Of a stretch of DNA of 64,000 bases, positions 16,766-26,395 are shown piece after piece. Location of the stretch: NCBI GenBank assembly GCA_900100245.1, contig FNEU01000007.1, positions 1-64,000 of the forward strand, in the 5' to 3' direction. The notes beneath the pieces are model-generated. The model searched no databases. It was not told the origin of the DNA and saw nothing but the letters and a program-made list of their open reading frames with translations. Position numbers and translations under genes: made by a program. How positions within the stretch are numbered: the first letter of the stretch is position 1; every line of letters starts with the position of its first letter. The stretch is from Lachnospiraceae bacterium G41 (lineage in GTDB: Bacteria; Bacillota; Clostridia; Lachnospirales; Lachnospiraceae).

Positions 16766-18226
16766 ATGGCTAACGAAAACAATACAAACAGACAAAATAA
16801 TCATCAGCCCTCCATGCGTGAGCTTGCAAACGAGCGTATGAGAAAAATGCGCGAAGATCGCGCAGGTGCTGCAGGACAGTCTTCGGGGGCAAGACGCCCC
16901 GCATCTGCCGAAGCAAGAAGACCTGCTTCCGGTCGTCCTTCTTCAACTTCAGGCCGTCCTTCATCGGGAAGTTCGTCCTCCGCACAAAGAAGACCTTCTT
17001 CAGGAAATAGCGTAAAAAGACCTTCCTCATCTTCATCAGTGAGAAGACCTTCTCGTCCCGTGCCTCAGAAAAAGCAGTCCCCTGCTTTCTGGATTGGCCT
17101 CGGACTTTATACCGCAATCCTAATCGTACTTGCGTTTTTATTCTTAAAATATACGGATGTGTGCCTGAAGAGATATGAGAATTCGCAGTCCGATAATTAC
17201 ATTGCTTCTTTCGTGGAAACCTTTGAAAAGAACGCCAAAGAAGGCTCTTTAACTGCTTCGGACTTTACTTTTGAAAGCCTTGACTTAACATTCGTCGACA
17301 GCGAATCCCTGCTTGACGATTACATTGCTTCTCTCGGCACTCACACATCTTTTACGGCCGAAAAGGATCCGACCAGCTATATTACCGAAGCTCCCGTTTA
17401 CAACATAAGTGCTGACGGCGAGCAGGTTGCAAGAGTTACCCTAAAGGCCATCAGCCAGGAGAAAATCTTTGCAATCCTTACAATTATGGACTGGGATGTC
17501 GATACTATCGAGCCGGTTTGCAGCATAAACTTAAGTAATTACACATTCTCGATTCCCGACGGCTATACACCCGTCATTAACAACCGACATGTAGATACAA
17601 CCTACAAAACGGATAAAGTAGAAGAAATTCCCGAGTTTGCGTATGTTTCGAAATATATTTCCATGCCTTCCTACGTGGAATACAAAGTTGAAAATGTGCT
17701 CGCGGATTCCGACATCAAAGTATTAAATACCAACGGCGAAGAAGTTCCCATCGAAATCAACGGCAACAAAGTCAAAGCCATCTACGCATCGGCCGCTTCC
17801 GAATTAAGCGAAGAGCGTAAAAACGAAGCTCTTTCGATGGTTCAGACCTACGAAGACTTTAATACCGATGACTTAGGCGGCGCAAATCACGGTCTTGCAA
17901 CCGTACAGTCATTCCTCATAAAAGACTCGGACTACTGGAACATGGCAAAACAGTGGGCAGGCGGTGTTGATATCACATTCACCTCGGCTCATAAATTTGA
18001 CGATCCCAAATATACAAATGTCGTAGTGGATAATTATGCCGAATATTCGGATGTTTGCTATTCGCTTCACATCGCATTCTCAAAGAATATGATTTTAACC
18101 AGAACGGGCGAAAAGATTTCAAACGACTTTGACTCAACCGTATTCTTTATTTACTACGATGATTCCGATGACGGCATCGATAATCCTCACTGGTGCATCG
18201 CAGACATGATTGCAACTACAAAATAA
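16766..18226 (+). CDS. Single-pass membrane protein with Arg-Pro-Ser repeat region, unrecognised
   Basis: A 486-residue protein I do not recognise. Start chosen at 16766 because AAGGAGG lies directly upstream, overlapping the stop of the previous gene; an earlier in-frame ATG inside that gene is rejected. Seen: a charged start (MRELANERMRKMRED), a ~60-residue low-complexity cytoplasmic stretch rich in RRPSS, RRPAS and GRPSS words, one helix at ~105-127 (FWIGLGLYTAILIVLAFLFL), and a ~360-residue extracytoplasmic region with no known motif. Translational proximity to the glycosidase gene suggests a shared envelope role. The RRPxS words look like Ser/Thr kinase sites, but no such kinase is in view. 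Confidence 0.75.
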   Translation: MANENNTNRQNNHQPSMRELANERMRKMREDRAGAAGQSSGARRPASAEARRPASGRPSSTSGRPSSGSSSSAQRRPSSGNSVKRPSSSSSVRRPSRPVPQKKQSPAFWIGLGLYTAILIVLAFLFLKYTDVCLKRYENSQSDNYIASFVETFEKNAKEGSLTASDFTFESLDLTFVDSESLLDDYIASLGTHTSFTAEKDPTSYITEAPVYNISADGEQVARVTLKAISQEKIFAILTIMDWDVDTIEPVCSINLSNYTFSIPDGYTPVINNRHVDTTYKTDKVEEIPEFAYVSKYISMPSYVEYKVENVLADSDIKVLNTNGEEVPIEINGNKVKAIYASAASELSEERKNEALSMVQTYEDFNTDDLGGANHGLATVQSFLIKDSDYWNMAKQWAGGVDITFTSAHKFDDPKYTNVVVDNYAEYSDVCYSLHIAFSKNMILTRTGEKISNDFDSTVFFIYYDDSDDGIDNPHWCIADMIATTK

Positions 18227-18242
18227 TTGAAACGAGATAAAA

Positions 18243-18785
18243 ATGGGTAAAATAAAAGAACTTTACAAAAAATATGAAGAAATAATCGTATACCTTATCG
18301 TAGGTGTCCTCACAACCATCGTTTCGTGGGGCGCCTGCTTTGTGGCTAAGTTTTTCCTTGACTCCAACATATCTTTTCAAAATTTCTTGATTAACACTTT
18401 CGGCTGGGTTGTCGGAGTTTGCTTTGCATATCCTTTAAACAGGGCATGGGTTTTTAAAAGCAAGAATAAGAAAATCCTAAAAGAATTCGGCGGATTCGCA
18501 GCATCAAGACTTTCCACATGGGTTCTCGATGTCGCAATCATGTGGTTCTTCGTAAATATCGTTTCTTTTGAAAGTTTTCTCATTAATCTTCTGGGTAAAC
18601 TTAATTTCGTCATAACCGATATCACTACACAGGACAAGATTTACTACTGGTTTGTTAAAATATTCATTTCCGCAGTTCTTGTAACCATTGCGAATTACAT
18701 CTTCAGTAAGTTCCTGGTATTCGGTAAAAAGAAGAAAAATAAAGATGTGGAAACTGAAGAAAAGCCTGTCGAAGAAGACAATTAA
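18243..18785 (+). CDS. GtrA-family membrane protein
   Basis: A 180-residue protein with four predicted helices and the GtrA layout: YLIVGVLTTIVSWGACFVAK, FAYPLNRAWVFKSKNKK, and a last helix ending SKFLVFGKKKK, then an acidic tail. GtrA-like proteins are thought to flip polyprenyl-linked sugars. It is the second GtrA domain of the cluster, the first being fused to the GT2 domain. A strong terminator follows, so this is the last gene of the five-gene unit. Confidence 0.88.
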   Translation: MGKIKELYKKYEEIIVYLIVGVLTTIVSWGACFVAKFFLDSNISFQNFLINTFGWVVGVCFAYPLNRAWVFKSKNKKILKEFGGFAASRLSTWVLDVAIMWFFVNIVSFESFLINLLGKLNFVITDITTQDKIYYWFVKIFISAVLVTIANYIFSKFLVFGKKKKNKDVETEEKPVEEDN

Positions 18786-18794
18786 AAAAGCAAT

Positions 18795-18826
18795 AAAAAA
18801 GCAGTTCGTTTTGAACTGCTTTTTCT
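18795..18826. terminator. Bidirectional terminator between gtrA-like and DD-carboxypeptidase genes
   Basis: AAAAAAGCAGTTC (to 18807) and GAACTGCTTTTT (from 18813) form a long hairpin with A-run and T-run on either side. It serves the converging plus-strand cluster and the minus-strand gene ending at 18838. Confidence 0.88.
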
Positions 18827-18837
18827 TTTATGTTTCT

Positions 18838-20301
18838 TTATAATTTGAAATTTTTTCTCTTGGAAGGATCTCTGTAAACCCTGTCTTTTTCCCTGCTCTT
18901 GTTTCTGGCTTTTTTCTTAATCTCACGTTTTGCAAGCACGATTTTTCGATAGATGATGATTGCAAGCGAAACGACCAAGACAAATACTACCAGGGAAATC
19001 AGAATGTATTTTATATTAACGAAGACCGATTTGCCGTCCTTGTTGGAAACATACGGCACATCCTCGCTAGATACGGTCTGGGGTGAATCCTCAAACAGCG
19101 TGGTCTTTTGCGTGTTCAACAATATGTCCGCATATCCGACCACATTTCCGTTGTAGGAGTATTCGGCTTTTGCCACGGCATTCACATTGTCGGTATCGTA
19201 TACAACATTCATTTTTAAATCGTCGAATGTTGCATTGGTGGGAAGTACCACTTTTGCATTGTCGTTTAACATTAAGATGTCTTCGGAATCTCCGAAAATA
19301 TCCGTTCCGGTCTTAAAAAAACCGCTCTTGTTCGAATCAAAACTGAATTCTTTGCCTTTGATGGATTCGAGTGTGAAATTGTTAAAGCCGTATTCAAACA
19401 GTGCTCTCGTATCGGTAAACTGCGTCGGTGATTCTTCCATCAGTACAACGCAGATTAATTCCATGCCGTCCTTCTTTGCACAGGAAACCAGCGTTTGTCT
19501 GGCTTTGTCGGTATATCCCGTCTTTGATCCTACGAGATATTCGTACTCGTATTTTTTACCGGGTAAAAGAAGGTTCTTTGAATTGATTGTAAATTCATCG
19601 GGCTGAGTGGCTGTCGCCGTAAAATCAACCTTGGGAGTTCTTGCTAACTTACAGAGAATTTCATAGCTGAAGAAATCTTTTGCAATTATCGCAAGGTCAT
19701 ATGCCGATGTGTAATGATTGTCGTCGTAAAGACCGTTCGCGTTGGCAAAATGCGTATTTTCAAGTCCGAGTTCCTCGACACGCTTGTTCATCATATTGAC
19801 GAACTCGTCCATGCTTCCTGCCACATGCTCCGCAACACCGTTTGATACTTCGTTCGCACTTCCTACCAGAATGGCTTCGAGTGCCTGTTCCATCGTAATC
19901 GAGTTGCCCGGGTCCATTCCGACTTTCGAGCCGTCCCAGGGAACGGAATTTATGGCTTCCTTAGAAAATGTAACCATCTCATCGAGGTCACAGTTTTCCA
20001 TTGCAAGAGTACAGGTTAAAATCTTGGTTGTACTCGCGGGATAAAGTCGCTCGTCTATATTCTTGGCGTAGAGAATTGCTCCGGTCTTGGCTTCTATCAG
20101 TATCGCACCCTCGGCGGAAACCTCAGGTCCCTGCGGCCAGTCTGTTATGGCATTCGACTGAATCGGAAGTGATTTTCTGGCTTCGGCGAGCGCATCATAA
20201 TCCACCGGATCGTCAGCCTTTACATTTACAGGCAAAGCAAGCGCCATTATTGCAGCCAAAGCCACAGGCAAAATGCGTTTGCAAAGGTTCTTAAACTTCA
20301 T
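18838..20301 (-). CDS. D-alanyl-D-alanine carboxypeptidase (DacF/PBP5-like)
   Basis: A 487-residue penicillin-binding protein that trims the terminal D-Ala of peptidoglycan stems. Seen: a signal peptide (ILPVALAAIMALALPVNVKA), the active-site SxxK in YPASTTKILT, the SxN in GSANEVSNG, KTG in VGSKTGYTDKA, a C-terminal beta-rich PBP5 domain, and, unusually long for the family, a C-terminal helix (VNIKYILISLVVFVLVVSLA) with a basic tail that should anchor it. GAGGG precedes the ATG. It is transcribed alone. Sporulation-type (DacF) versus vegetative (DacA) role cannot be told. Confidence 0.93.
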   Translation of the reverse strand: MKFKNLCKRILPVALAAIMALALPVNVKADDPVDYDALAEARKSLPIQSNAITDWPQGPEVSAEGAILIEAKTGAILYAKNIDERLYPASTTKILTCTLAMENCDLDEMVTFSKEAINSVPWDGSKVGMDPGNSITMEQALEAILVGSANEVSNGVAEHVAGSMDEFVNMMNKRVEELGLENTHFANANGLYDDNHYTSAYDLAIIAKDFFSYEILCKLARTPKVDFTATATQPDEFTINSKNLLLPGKKYEYEYLVGSKTGYTDKARQTLVSCAKKDGMELICVVLMEESPTQFTDTRALFEYGFNNFTLESIKGKEFSFDSNKSGFFKTGTDIFGDSEDILMLNDNAKVVLPTNATFDDLKMNVVYDTDNVNAVAKAEYSYNGNVVGYADILLNTQKTTLFEDSPQTVSSEDVPYVSNKDGKSVFVNIKYILISLVVFVLVVSLAIIIYRKIVLAKREIKKKARNKSREKDRVYRDPSKRKNFKL

Positions 20302-20441
20302 TGAATCCCTCGTAAATCTAAATTTTCAAAACACCCTAAAAGATGTTTTAAAACAACACATTTATCTTACTATATTTTCTATTATTTCTCAAACATAAAG
20401 CGAGATTTTCTTTTCCCGGATCAGTTCTTTTATGATTTGTA

Positions 20442-22250
20442 TCAACGTCTGCGGATGTAATACCTGTAATACTCCTTTTCAACCACCTCGTCGGCGTCGA
20501 ATTCGTTCTCAATCCAGTCAAGGAAATGGTCGCAATCCTCCATCCTGTAATCATCCCCAAACCATACTGAAACTGCGATTACATCGGGATATTTGTCGGG
20601 ATTGTTCGACCAGTATTTTTTGAGCGAATCCACGTAATAAGTGGGCGTCGAAATCGTCGTGTAACTTGAGATATTTACGTCTTTGTTAAGGTAGTAAAGC
20701 GATGTGAAATCCCAGACCAGGACGTTGTCGCCGTCTTTTATGAGATTTTCCCAGTCCTCTTTAGCTTTCTCGTTGATATATCCGGTCATATATTCGGTCA
20801 CAATTCCCTTGGCGGCACCGCTGTGAATCAGCTTGTTGGCGCATAAAACATTCCAGTTGTAACCGTCGTTTGAAGAGTACGAAAAGCCTTTGAAGAAGTT
20901 ATTCGAAAGCGCAACGGCCAGTATTGTTATCACGGCAAGTTTTCTTAATCTCACGCTCTTTTTATCGGCATATAAAAAGATTGCAAGCAGCGATACGACA
21001 AGCCCTGAAATACAGTACGGAATCGATGTGAAAATCGTCAGATTGGTCAGCACGATAACCGCCAGGAAGCTTAAAATATTTAGGATTAAAAATCGTAAAA
21101 GAAGTTTGCTGTAGGCAATTTTTCTTCGCCTTATCATGATTACGAACTTAAACGCGAATATCCAGAAAAAATACGAGAGTTCGTAACTGTACAGATATTC
21201 GAAAATGCCGAAAGCACAGAAGAAAATCTGCGCGATTGCACCTAGGATGATTGCAATCATAATAACATGCTCTGGCTCTATTTTGATTTTCGCCTTGGTT
21301 TTATGCTCAAGAAAAAGCTTTGTTACAAAACAGATGATAAAAGAAAAAACAGCGGCAATCGATGTAAAAAACATTAATGTTCCAATGTTCTTTAACAATA
21401 TCACTCCCTTGCCTTCATCCCTGTAATTGTGGGAGCCGCAGGCTTTAAGAGCATCAAAAATATTTGTAATAAGTTCGCTCAATGTCATATACGAAAAAAG
21501 ATATCCGAGATATGCAAGTGAAAGCCCGATTAAAACAGACGGAAAAACAATTAAAACCGCCTTTGGATTCTTTTTTCTGTCAATTATTAGGAATGCGTAT
21601 ATGAAAGGAACTACAAGAACGGTCGACGGATAAGAAAGCATCATGCCGAACGAGAAAAGTGCCAGAAATACGCATAATATAATTATCTTGCGTTTGTTTT
21701 TTATATATTCGGGGCTTTTATCATCAGGGATTAAAGCCAATTTTCCGGCAAAAAATTTCATCTTGGCCAAAACAATGATAATAAGCGTAATTGACCACGC
21801 AAGCATTATCGAAAATTCGGGAATAATTCCGTCCTTGGGAAGAATGCCAAAGTACACCAGGCCGAGTAAAATCGAGATGTTTCTCGGCGCGAAGAATTTG
21901 AGTGTTCTGTACAGATAAAAAGCGATTGCGGCGTGAATTAAAGTGCCGGCGATTTTGCACCATAAAACAAGGTAGGTCGTGCCGCCCGTGACCTTGATGA
22001 ATATCCATTCGATCAATGATAAAAGAAACGCAGAGGTCTGGTGCGGATCCCAGACCTGCGTTAAGAGTTTATCGCCGTTAATAAGTCTGTAAGACAACGA
22101 AAGAGCGTATTCTTCATCTCTTTGAAGTCCGACAATAATACATTTAATTGCAGCAAGAATGCTTACTGCAGCGATAATAATAATTGCTGTTTTTACAAAA
22201 ATGTCAAACGAATTCTTTTTAGGTCGAATAATTTTAGCAGTATCGTTCAT
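20442..22250 (-). CDS. Multi-pass GT-C-like membrane protein, possibly family 39 glycosyltransferase-like
   Basis: A 602-residue membrane protein with about 11-12 helices. After the first helix comes an acidic loop, GLQRDEEYALSLSYRLING with DPHQTSAF shortly after, in the place where GT-C glycosyltransferases such as PMT and ArnT keep their catalytic Asp/Glu. Residues after ~440 form a soluble C-terminal region (NWNVLCANKLIHSGAAKGIV, VLVWDFTSLYYLNKD). Such enzymes transfer sugars from polyprenyl phosphate, fitting a polyprenyl-sugar supply from the nearby GT2-GtrA fusion, but the family call rests only on topology and the acidic loop. The ribosome site (GAGGG) lies rather far, ~15 nt, from the ATG. 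Confidence 0.65.
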   Translation of the reverse strand: MNDTAKIIRPKKNSFDIFVKTAIIIIAAVSILAAIKCIIVGLQRDEEYALSLSYRLINGDKLLTQVWDPHQTSAFLLSLIEWIFIKVTGGTTYLVLWCKIAGTLIHAAIAFYLYRTLKFFAPRNISILLGLVYFGILPKDGIIPEFSIMLAWSITLIIIVLAKMKFFAGKLALIPDDKSPEYIKNKRKIIILCVFLALFSFGMMLSYPSTVLVVPFIYAFLIIDRKKNPKAVLIVFPSVLIGLSLAYLGYLFSYMTLSELITNIFDALKACGSHNYRDEGKGVILLKNIGTLMFFTSIAAVFSFIICFVTKLFLEHKTKAKIKIEPEHVIMIAIILGAIAQIFFCAFGIFEYLYSYELSYFFWIFAFKFVIMIRRRKIAYSKLLLRFLILNILSFLAVIVLTNLTIFTSIPYCISGLVVSLLAIFLYADKKSVRLRKLAVITILAVALSNNFFKGFSYSSNDGYNWNVLCANKLIHSGAAKGIVTEYMTGYINEKAKEDWENLIKDGDNVLVWDFTSLYYLNKDVNISSYTTISTPTYYVDSLKKYWSNNPDKYPDVIAVSVWFGDDYRMEDCDHFLDWIENEFDADEVVEKEYYRYYIRRR

Positions 22251-22277
22251 TTAAAATAAAATATCCCTCAGTATAAA

Positions 22278-22907
22278 TTAAAATCCCAGGTTGTCATTCA
22301 CCAAAATCACGTGGATTCTATCCTTATGACGTGAATATCTCGTGATTAAGAACTGACAGCAGATGGTGTCCGGTGATTTGCAGTTAAAACATGTTCCGGT
22401 CTTTGAACAGGGTGTAGAAAGGCCGAATCTCTGTGCGTTGGTGGGCGCTGCGATATTTCTTGCGCGCTTAAGTGCCGAGTCAACATCTCCGCAGACCTTG
22501 TTCATTCCTACGATAAAAAGGACTTTCTTCGGACCCTGAGCGATGGCTGATACTCTGTTGGCATTGCCGTCGATATTGATGATTACACCGTCATCGCTTA
22601 TTGCATTCACGCTTGATAAGAAGAAATCCGCATCATATGTTGCAAGCATTACACCTCTTTTATCATCAGAAGCATCCCTGTCAATAAAATTGTAATTACC
22701 GTTTTTCAAAGCATCCGAAAGGCCGATTTCATGCACGCTCATAGCACCGCCCATTCCGATGCTGCTGCCCTCGGGTATTAAGGAAAGTGCGATTTTTAAA
22801 GCCTCTTCTTTGTCTGCGGCATAATATCCGCTCATGTTTCTCGACTCAAGACCTTTGATGACCTTCTGTGCCAAAAGTTCGTTTCTTTTTACGATGTTTT
22901 CGTTCAT
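22278..22907 (-). CDS. LUD-domain (DUF1121-type) protein
   Basis: A 209-residue protein of the LUD/LutC-like superfamily. Seen: SIGMGGAMSVHEIGL, GVMLATYDADFFLSSVNAIS, DGVIINIDGNANRVSAIAQG, KVLFIVGMNKVCGD, and a C-terminal cysteine group (CSKTGTCFNCKSPDTICC) that might hold a metal. LutC and relatives take part in lactate oxidation, but stand-alone members such as this one have no fixed role. The start has a GGGGG ribosome site. It sits 15 nt after the next minus-strand gene, probably in one transcript. Confidence 0.85.
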   Translation of the reverse strand: MNENIVKRNELLAQKVIKGLESRNMSGYYAADKEEALKIALSLIPEGSSIGMGGAMSVHEIGLSDALKNGNYNFIDRDASDDKRGVMLATYDADFFLSSVNAISDDGVIINIDGNANRVSAIAQGPKKVLFIVGMNKVCGDVDSALKRARNIAAPTNAQRFGLSTPCSKTGTCFNCKSPDTICCQFLITRYSRHKDRIHVILVNDNLGF

Positions 22908-22922
22908 AAAATACCCCCTGTA

Positions 22923-24497
22923 TTAATCCGGTGACTGAAGTTTGTACCAGCCTGTTGTATCCACGTTCCATCCCTCATAAAAATCCGAGAAAAGATCCAG
23001 ACATTCGCCGACGGTTACGCCATCCTTACAAAGTATAAAAGGATAACCCTTTTCGTCTTTTTTATTTAATCCCGCTTCAATATGCATTTTGTCGGAGTTA
23101 CGTTCTGCGCAAACCTGCATAAAAGCGATTCCTTTTTGCGGAATTGAAGGCTCGACTACCAGGAATTCCTCATGCCCCATTTCAACAGTCGTTAGTGCCT
23201 CATCGAGACTTCCCTGGAATTCCTCGTAAGAATTAACCGTAAATTCGTAGTCCGTGATTCGCATACGCCATTCGACTTCTGATGAGGAAGCCTTTTCCAG
23301 TCCGGCTGTCTGAGAAATCGAATTCCTTACAATTATATCAAACCATTCCTTTTTAAACGCAAATTCTTCTTTAAGCATTGCATTATAATCGAATTTTTCA
23401 GGCAGTTCCTTGCCCCACTCGAATGCCATTTCGGGAACATTGTAGTTAAATTCCTTTTTGTTCATAATACCGTGGCAGGTATCACCCATAGGATTTTTCA
23501 GGTCGCAAACCGCATAAATCGGCGCGTGCAAATAATCATTCGGAAAGGCAAATGCAAACAAGATTTTTGATTTGTCTTTTAACCATAAAAGAATATTAAA
23601 GTATTCAAATATCAGAGCATCTTCATCAACTTTATTCTCCAAAATAAGCTCTGCGTAATTCCAGGCAGTCTCGGGAACATCGCCCGTAACATATTTAAAC
23701 ACAGAATCTGAAGTATAGATTTCATCGTATTCTTTGAGCGCTGCGTCAATTGCCGCCTTGGTGGAATTCTTTATGAATATATAAAAATCATATCCTAAAA
23801 GATTATTATCTGTTTCTTTCGTTTCTGCCTGGTTGGCTTCTTTTTTATCAGCTTTTTCTGCCACAGGTTTCTCTTCAACCGTCTTTTCAGTTGCCACTAC
23901 GGGAAGTTCGCCGTTCTTTAACAACGCCTGCAGATCACCGTTAAATATCACAAATCCTTCATCTCCAAGGAAATCAAGATTTACTTCTTTCTTTTTACCT
24001 GCAATCTCAAAGATAAGTCCTCGAGTAATGCCCTTTGCATATTTCGTGTGAAAAGTGTTTTCATAGGACCTTTCATAAGTCGCAAGCGAATATAATTCTC
24101 TTTTACCGTTTTTATGAACGATTTCAAAACTCTTTTTATCAAGCTCAACGAAATCAATGTCAAATACCAGAAAACGGTAATAAATGAAAATACATAAAAT
24201 ACCGAGAAACTCGATTACAGCAATCGCAATCCAGAGTTTTATTTCCGGAAAAAGCAGATGAATCATAATTATCGGGAAACTCGGAAGCACAAACAAAAAC
24301 ATGGATAAGAGCACGAAGAAAATCGCCACTCGTGCCGACTTTGAAAAAATAATCGGATAATACCGATGTTTATCCTTATCCGTTCTTTCGAATTCTTTTT
24401 GTGTCTTCTTCTTGTACTGAGTCAAAGCAATTATCGTCGGCACAATCGGAAGAAGCACTATTAAAATCAATAAAAAACAAAATCCCAGTTCACCCAT
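22923..24497 (-). CDS. Membrane protein of unknown function
   Basis: A 524-residue protein I do not recognise. Seen: an N-terminal helix (FCFLLILIVLLPIVPTIIA), two more helices at ~55-110, a Glu/Lys-rich linker at ~205-230 (TEKTVEEKPVAEKADKKEAN), and a ~290-residue soluble C-terminal part (LLGYDFYIFIKNSTKAAIDA, AWNYAELILENKVDEDALIF, ending KLQSPD) with a balanced aromatic and acidic composition. A GGGGAG site precedes the ATG. It lies between the LUD gene and the alpha-galactosidase gene on the same strand. Confidence 0.75.
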   Translation of the reverse strand: MGELGFCFLLILIVLLPIVPTIIALTQYKKKTQKEFERTDKDKHRYYPIIFSKSARVAIFFVLLSMFLFVLPSFPIIMIHLLFPEIKLWIAIAVIEFLGILCIFIYYRFLVFDIDFVELDKKSFEIVHKNGKRELYSLATYERSYENTFHTKYAKGITRGLIFEIAGKKKEVNLDFLGDEGFVIFNGDLQALLKNGELPVVATEKTVEEKPVAEKADKKEANQAETKETDNNLLGYDFYIFIKNSTKAAIDAALKEYDEIYTSDSVFKYVTGDVPETAWNYAELILENKVDEDALIFEYFNILLWLKDKSKILFAFAFPNDYLHAPIYAVCDLKNPMGDTCHGIMNKKEFNYNVPEMAFEWGKELPEKFDYNAMLKEEFAFKKEWFDIIVRNSISQTAGLEKASSSEVEWRMRITDYEFTVNSYEEFQGSLDEALTTVEMGHEEFLVVEPSIPQKGIAFMQVCAERNSDKMHIEAGLNKKDEKGYPFILCKDGVTVGECLDLFSDFYEGWNVDTTGWYKLQSPD

Positions 24498-24535
24498 AAA
24501 AACTCCCCATGCATCAAATGCAGTTTAATATCCTT

Positions 24536-26389
24536 TTACTCATTTGTCTCATAAATCCAGGCTTTTGCGCTGAAATCGGTTTCTCCGCTTCCGAATTCAG
24601 CCAGTATTTTACATCCCTTGGGAAACTCGGGAATCCACTTCTTTGAATCCTCGAATCGATGTAAAATCGCCAGTCTCTTTTCACCGTATTTTCTTATTAA
24701 AAGCTGCTGCCCCTTTGGATTGTTGTAGGAAGTACTTTCCACGCGGTGCACGATGGTTTTGCCGTTTTTTATGATGTCAGCCGCTTTCTTATAAAACTCA
24801 ATTCCCTCGTCTACCACAGCCCACTGTTCGTCGGTTAATTCATAAATATCTCCGCTTAAACACATACGTCCTAAGAATGTAGCGGCTAGGGAATATTCGA
24901 TTCTTTCTTTGCTGTCCGACGCGCGAAGCACTGCCCAGATCTGGCTCTGCTCAGGTCTTATGACTCTGTGAAGATTTGCCGCAATTAAAGGAATCGCAGT
25001 TGTTTCATGCGCATCCGAAAAACTTGCCATGGAACAAATCTTCATCATCGAAGGCTCAAGTCTGTGACCGCCTGCAGAGCAGTTTTCTATCACAAGGTCA
25101 GGTATTTCTTCTTTCATTTTGGTAAAGAATTCCTGCGTGGCGACTATTTTTCTACGTAACCCTTCACCGAGGCTTTCCGCTCCGTCGCAGCCTATGCCGT
25201 AAGGTTCGTTATGATCGATTTTTACATATCCGAAGTTTGAATCTTTTAGGAGTTTAATAACCTTTTCTTCAAGGAACGACTTAACCCACTTATCTTCCAT
25301 ATCCCAGAATCTTCTGCCGCCTACGGTTAGAGGCATTCCGTCTTTTTTTAGGATGTGTTCCGTTTCGTTAAAATGTTTGCTGCCCGAAGTAATTGCGTCC
25401 ATTTCAAACCAGACTCCGGGAATCATTCCCTTAGACCTCACATAATCGCCTATCGGCTTAAGCCCGCCCGGGAAACGTTTTTCGTTCACATCCCAGTCAC
25501 CGAGAAAGTCCCACCAGTGAGTCTCGGGGTCAATGTACCAGCCGGAATCGATTACCAGATATTTTATGCCCCTGCCTTCTATTTTATCAGCTACTTTTTT
25601 AACCTTTTCAAATGTCGGATCGCCCCAGGTCGCGCAGTATTCGTTGAATACAATTCCCATATCCGAATCAACCTCTGAAATATTCGGGTGCTGTGCTTTT
25701 ACGAGCTTATCGCATACATCATATAAAGAGTCTCCGCGTGCTATTACGGCCTCGGGAGCCTCGAAAGTTTCGCCGATCTTTAGAGTCTTCGTCCAGTGTC
25801 CGAAATCCCTGTCGGCGATTCCGCCCGTAACCGTCAGCTTTTCATCTTCCCTGCAAATTATCTCCATCTGCCATGAGGATGCGAGATAAAGCTGCATTCC
25901 GACAAACTCGCCGGTTTTGGAATCCTCTAAGGCTAGGAAAGGGAAATATTTCCTCACGGGCATCGAGCCCACGCTTCCGAACTTTTCGACACGCACTCCG
26001 AAATGCATCCACGAAGGCTCCATATTCATCTCTTCAATGGTCTCAGTTTTTAACCTTCCTTCAGCGCTCCAGAACGACAAAAGCCTGTGCACTTTATCCG
26101 CATTTATTTCGGATAGGCAGAAGCTTGTGAGCATCTCCATGGTTACTTCTTTGTCCGAGTTGTTTGTAATTGTGGTTTTTACGCGAAGTGCGTCTCCTTC
26201 TTTCGCTTTGTTCACAATTAAAAGAAGACCCTCGCCGTTTTCATACGCCGCGATGCCTTCTTCAAAATCTTCGCTTCCTTCTGTCAGAGTAAACCCGCGC
26301 ATAGTTGCGCTGTCATGCATTGTCAGACCGCAGCTGTAACCTCCGCAGAATTCGTCACCTATTAATTTTAATTCGCTTGAAATTTTCAT
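24536..26389 (-). CDS. Alpha-galactosidase-like glycoside hydrolase (GH36, clan GH-D)
   Basis: A 617-residue cytoplasmic enzyme (no signal peptide), probably releasing alpha-galactose from plant oligosaccharides. Seen: an N-terminal beta domain, then the barrel with YLVIDSGWY, GDWDVNEKRFPGGLKPIGDY, GVWFEMDAI, the nucleophile motif YVKIDHNEPYG (KWDMN in classical members), ENCSAGGHRLEP, and the acid/base motif FSDAHETTA (SD, as in TSDDTDA). The two altered motifs suggest a distinct GH36 subgroup whose specificity may differ. No Shine-Dalgarno is visible: a good promoter ends 6 nt before the ATG, so a leaderless mRNA is predicted. Confidence 0.87.
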   Translation of the reverse strand: MKISSELKLIGDEFCGGYSCGLTMHDSATMRGFTLTEGSEDFEEGIAAYENGEGLLLIVNKAKEGDALRVKTTITNNSDKEVTMEMLTSFCLSEINADKVHRLLSFWSAEGRLKTETIEEMNMEPSWMHFGVRVEKFGSVGSMPVRKYFPFLALEDSKTGEFVGMQLYLASSWQMEIICREDEKLTVTGGIADRDFGHWTKTLKIGETFEAPEAVIARGDSLYDVCDKLVKAQHPNISEVDSDMGIVFNEYCATWGDPTFEKVKKVADKIEGRGIKYLVIDSGWYIDPETHWWDFLGDWDVNEKRFPGGLKPIGDYVRSKGMIPGVWFEMDAITSGSKHFNETEHILKKDGMPLTVGGRRFWDMEDKWVKSFLEEKVIKLLKDSNFGYVKIDHNEPYGIGCDGAESLGEGLRRKIVATQEFFTKMKEEIPDLVIENCSAGGHRLEPSMMKICSMASFSDAHETTAIPLIAANLHRVIRPEQSQIWAVLRASDSKERIEYSLAATFLGRMCLSGDIYELTDEQWAVVDEGIEFYKKAADIIKNGKTIVHRVESTSYNNPKGQQLLIRKYGEKRLAILHRFEDSKKWIPEFPKGCKILAEFGSGETDFSAKAWIYETNE

Positions 26390-26395
26390 AATTAA

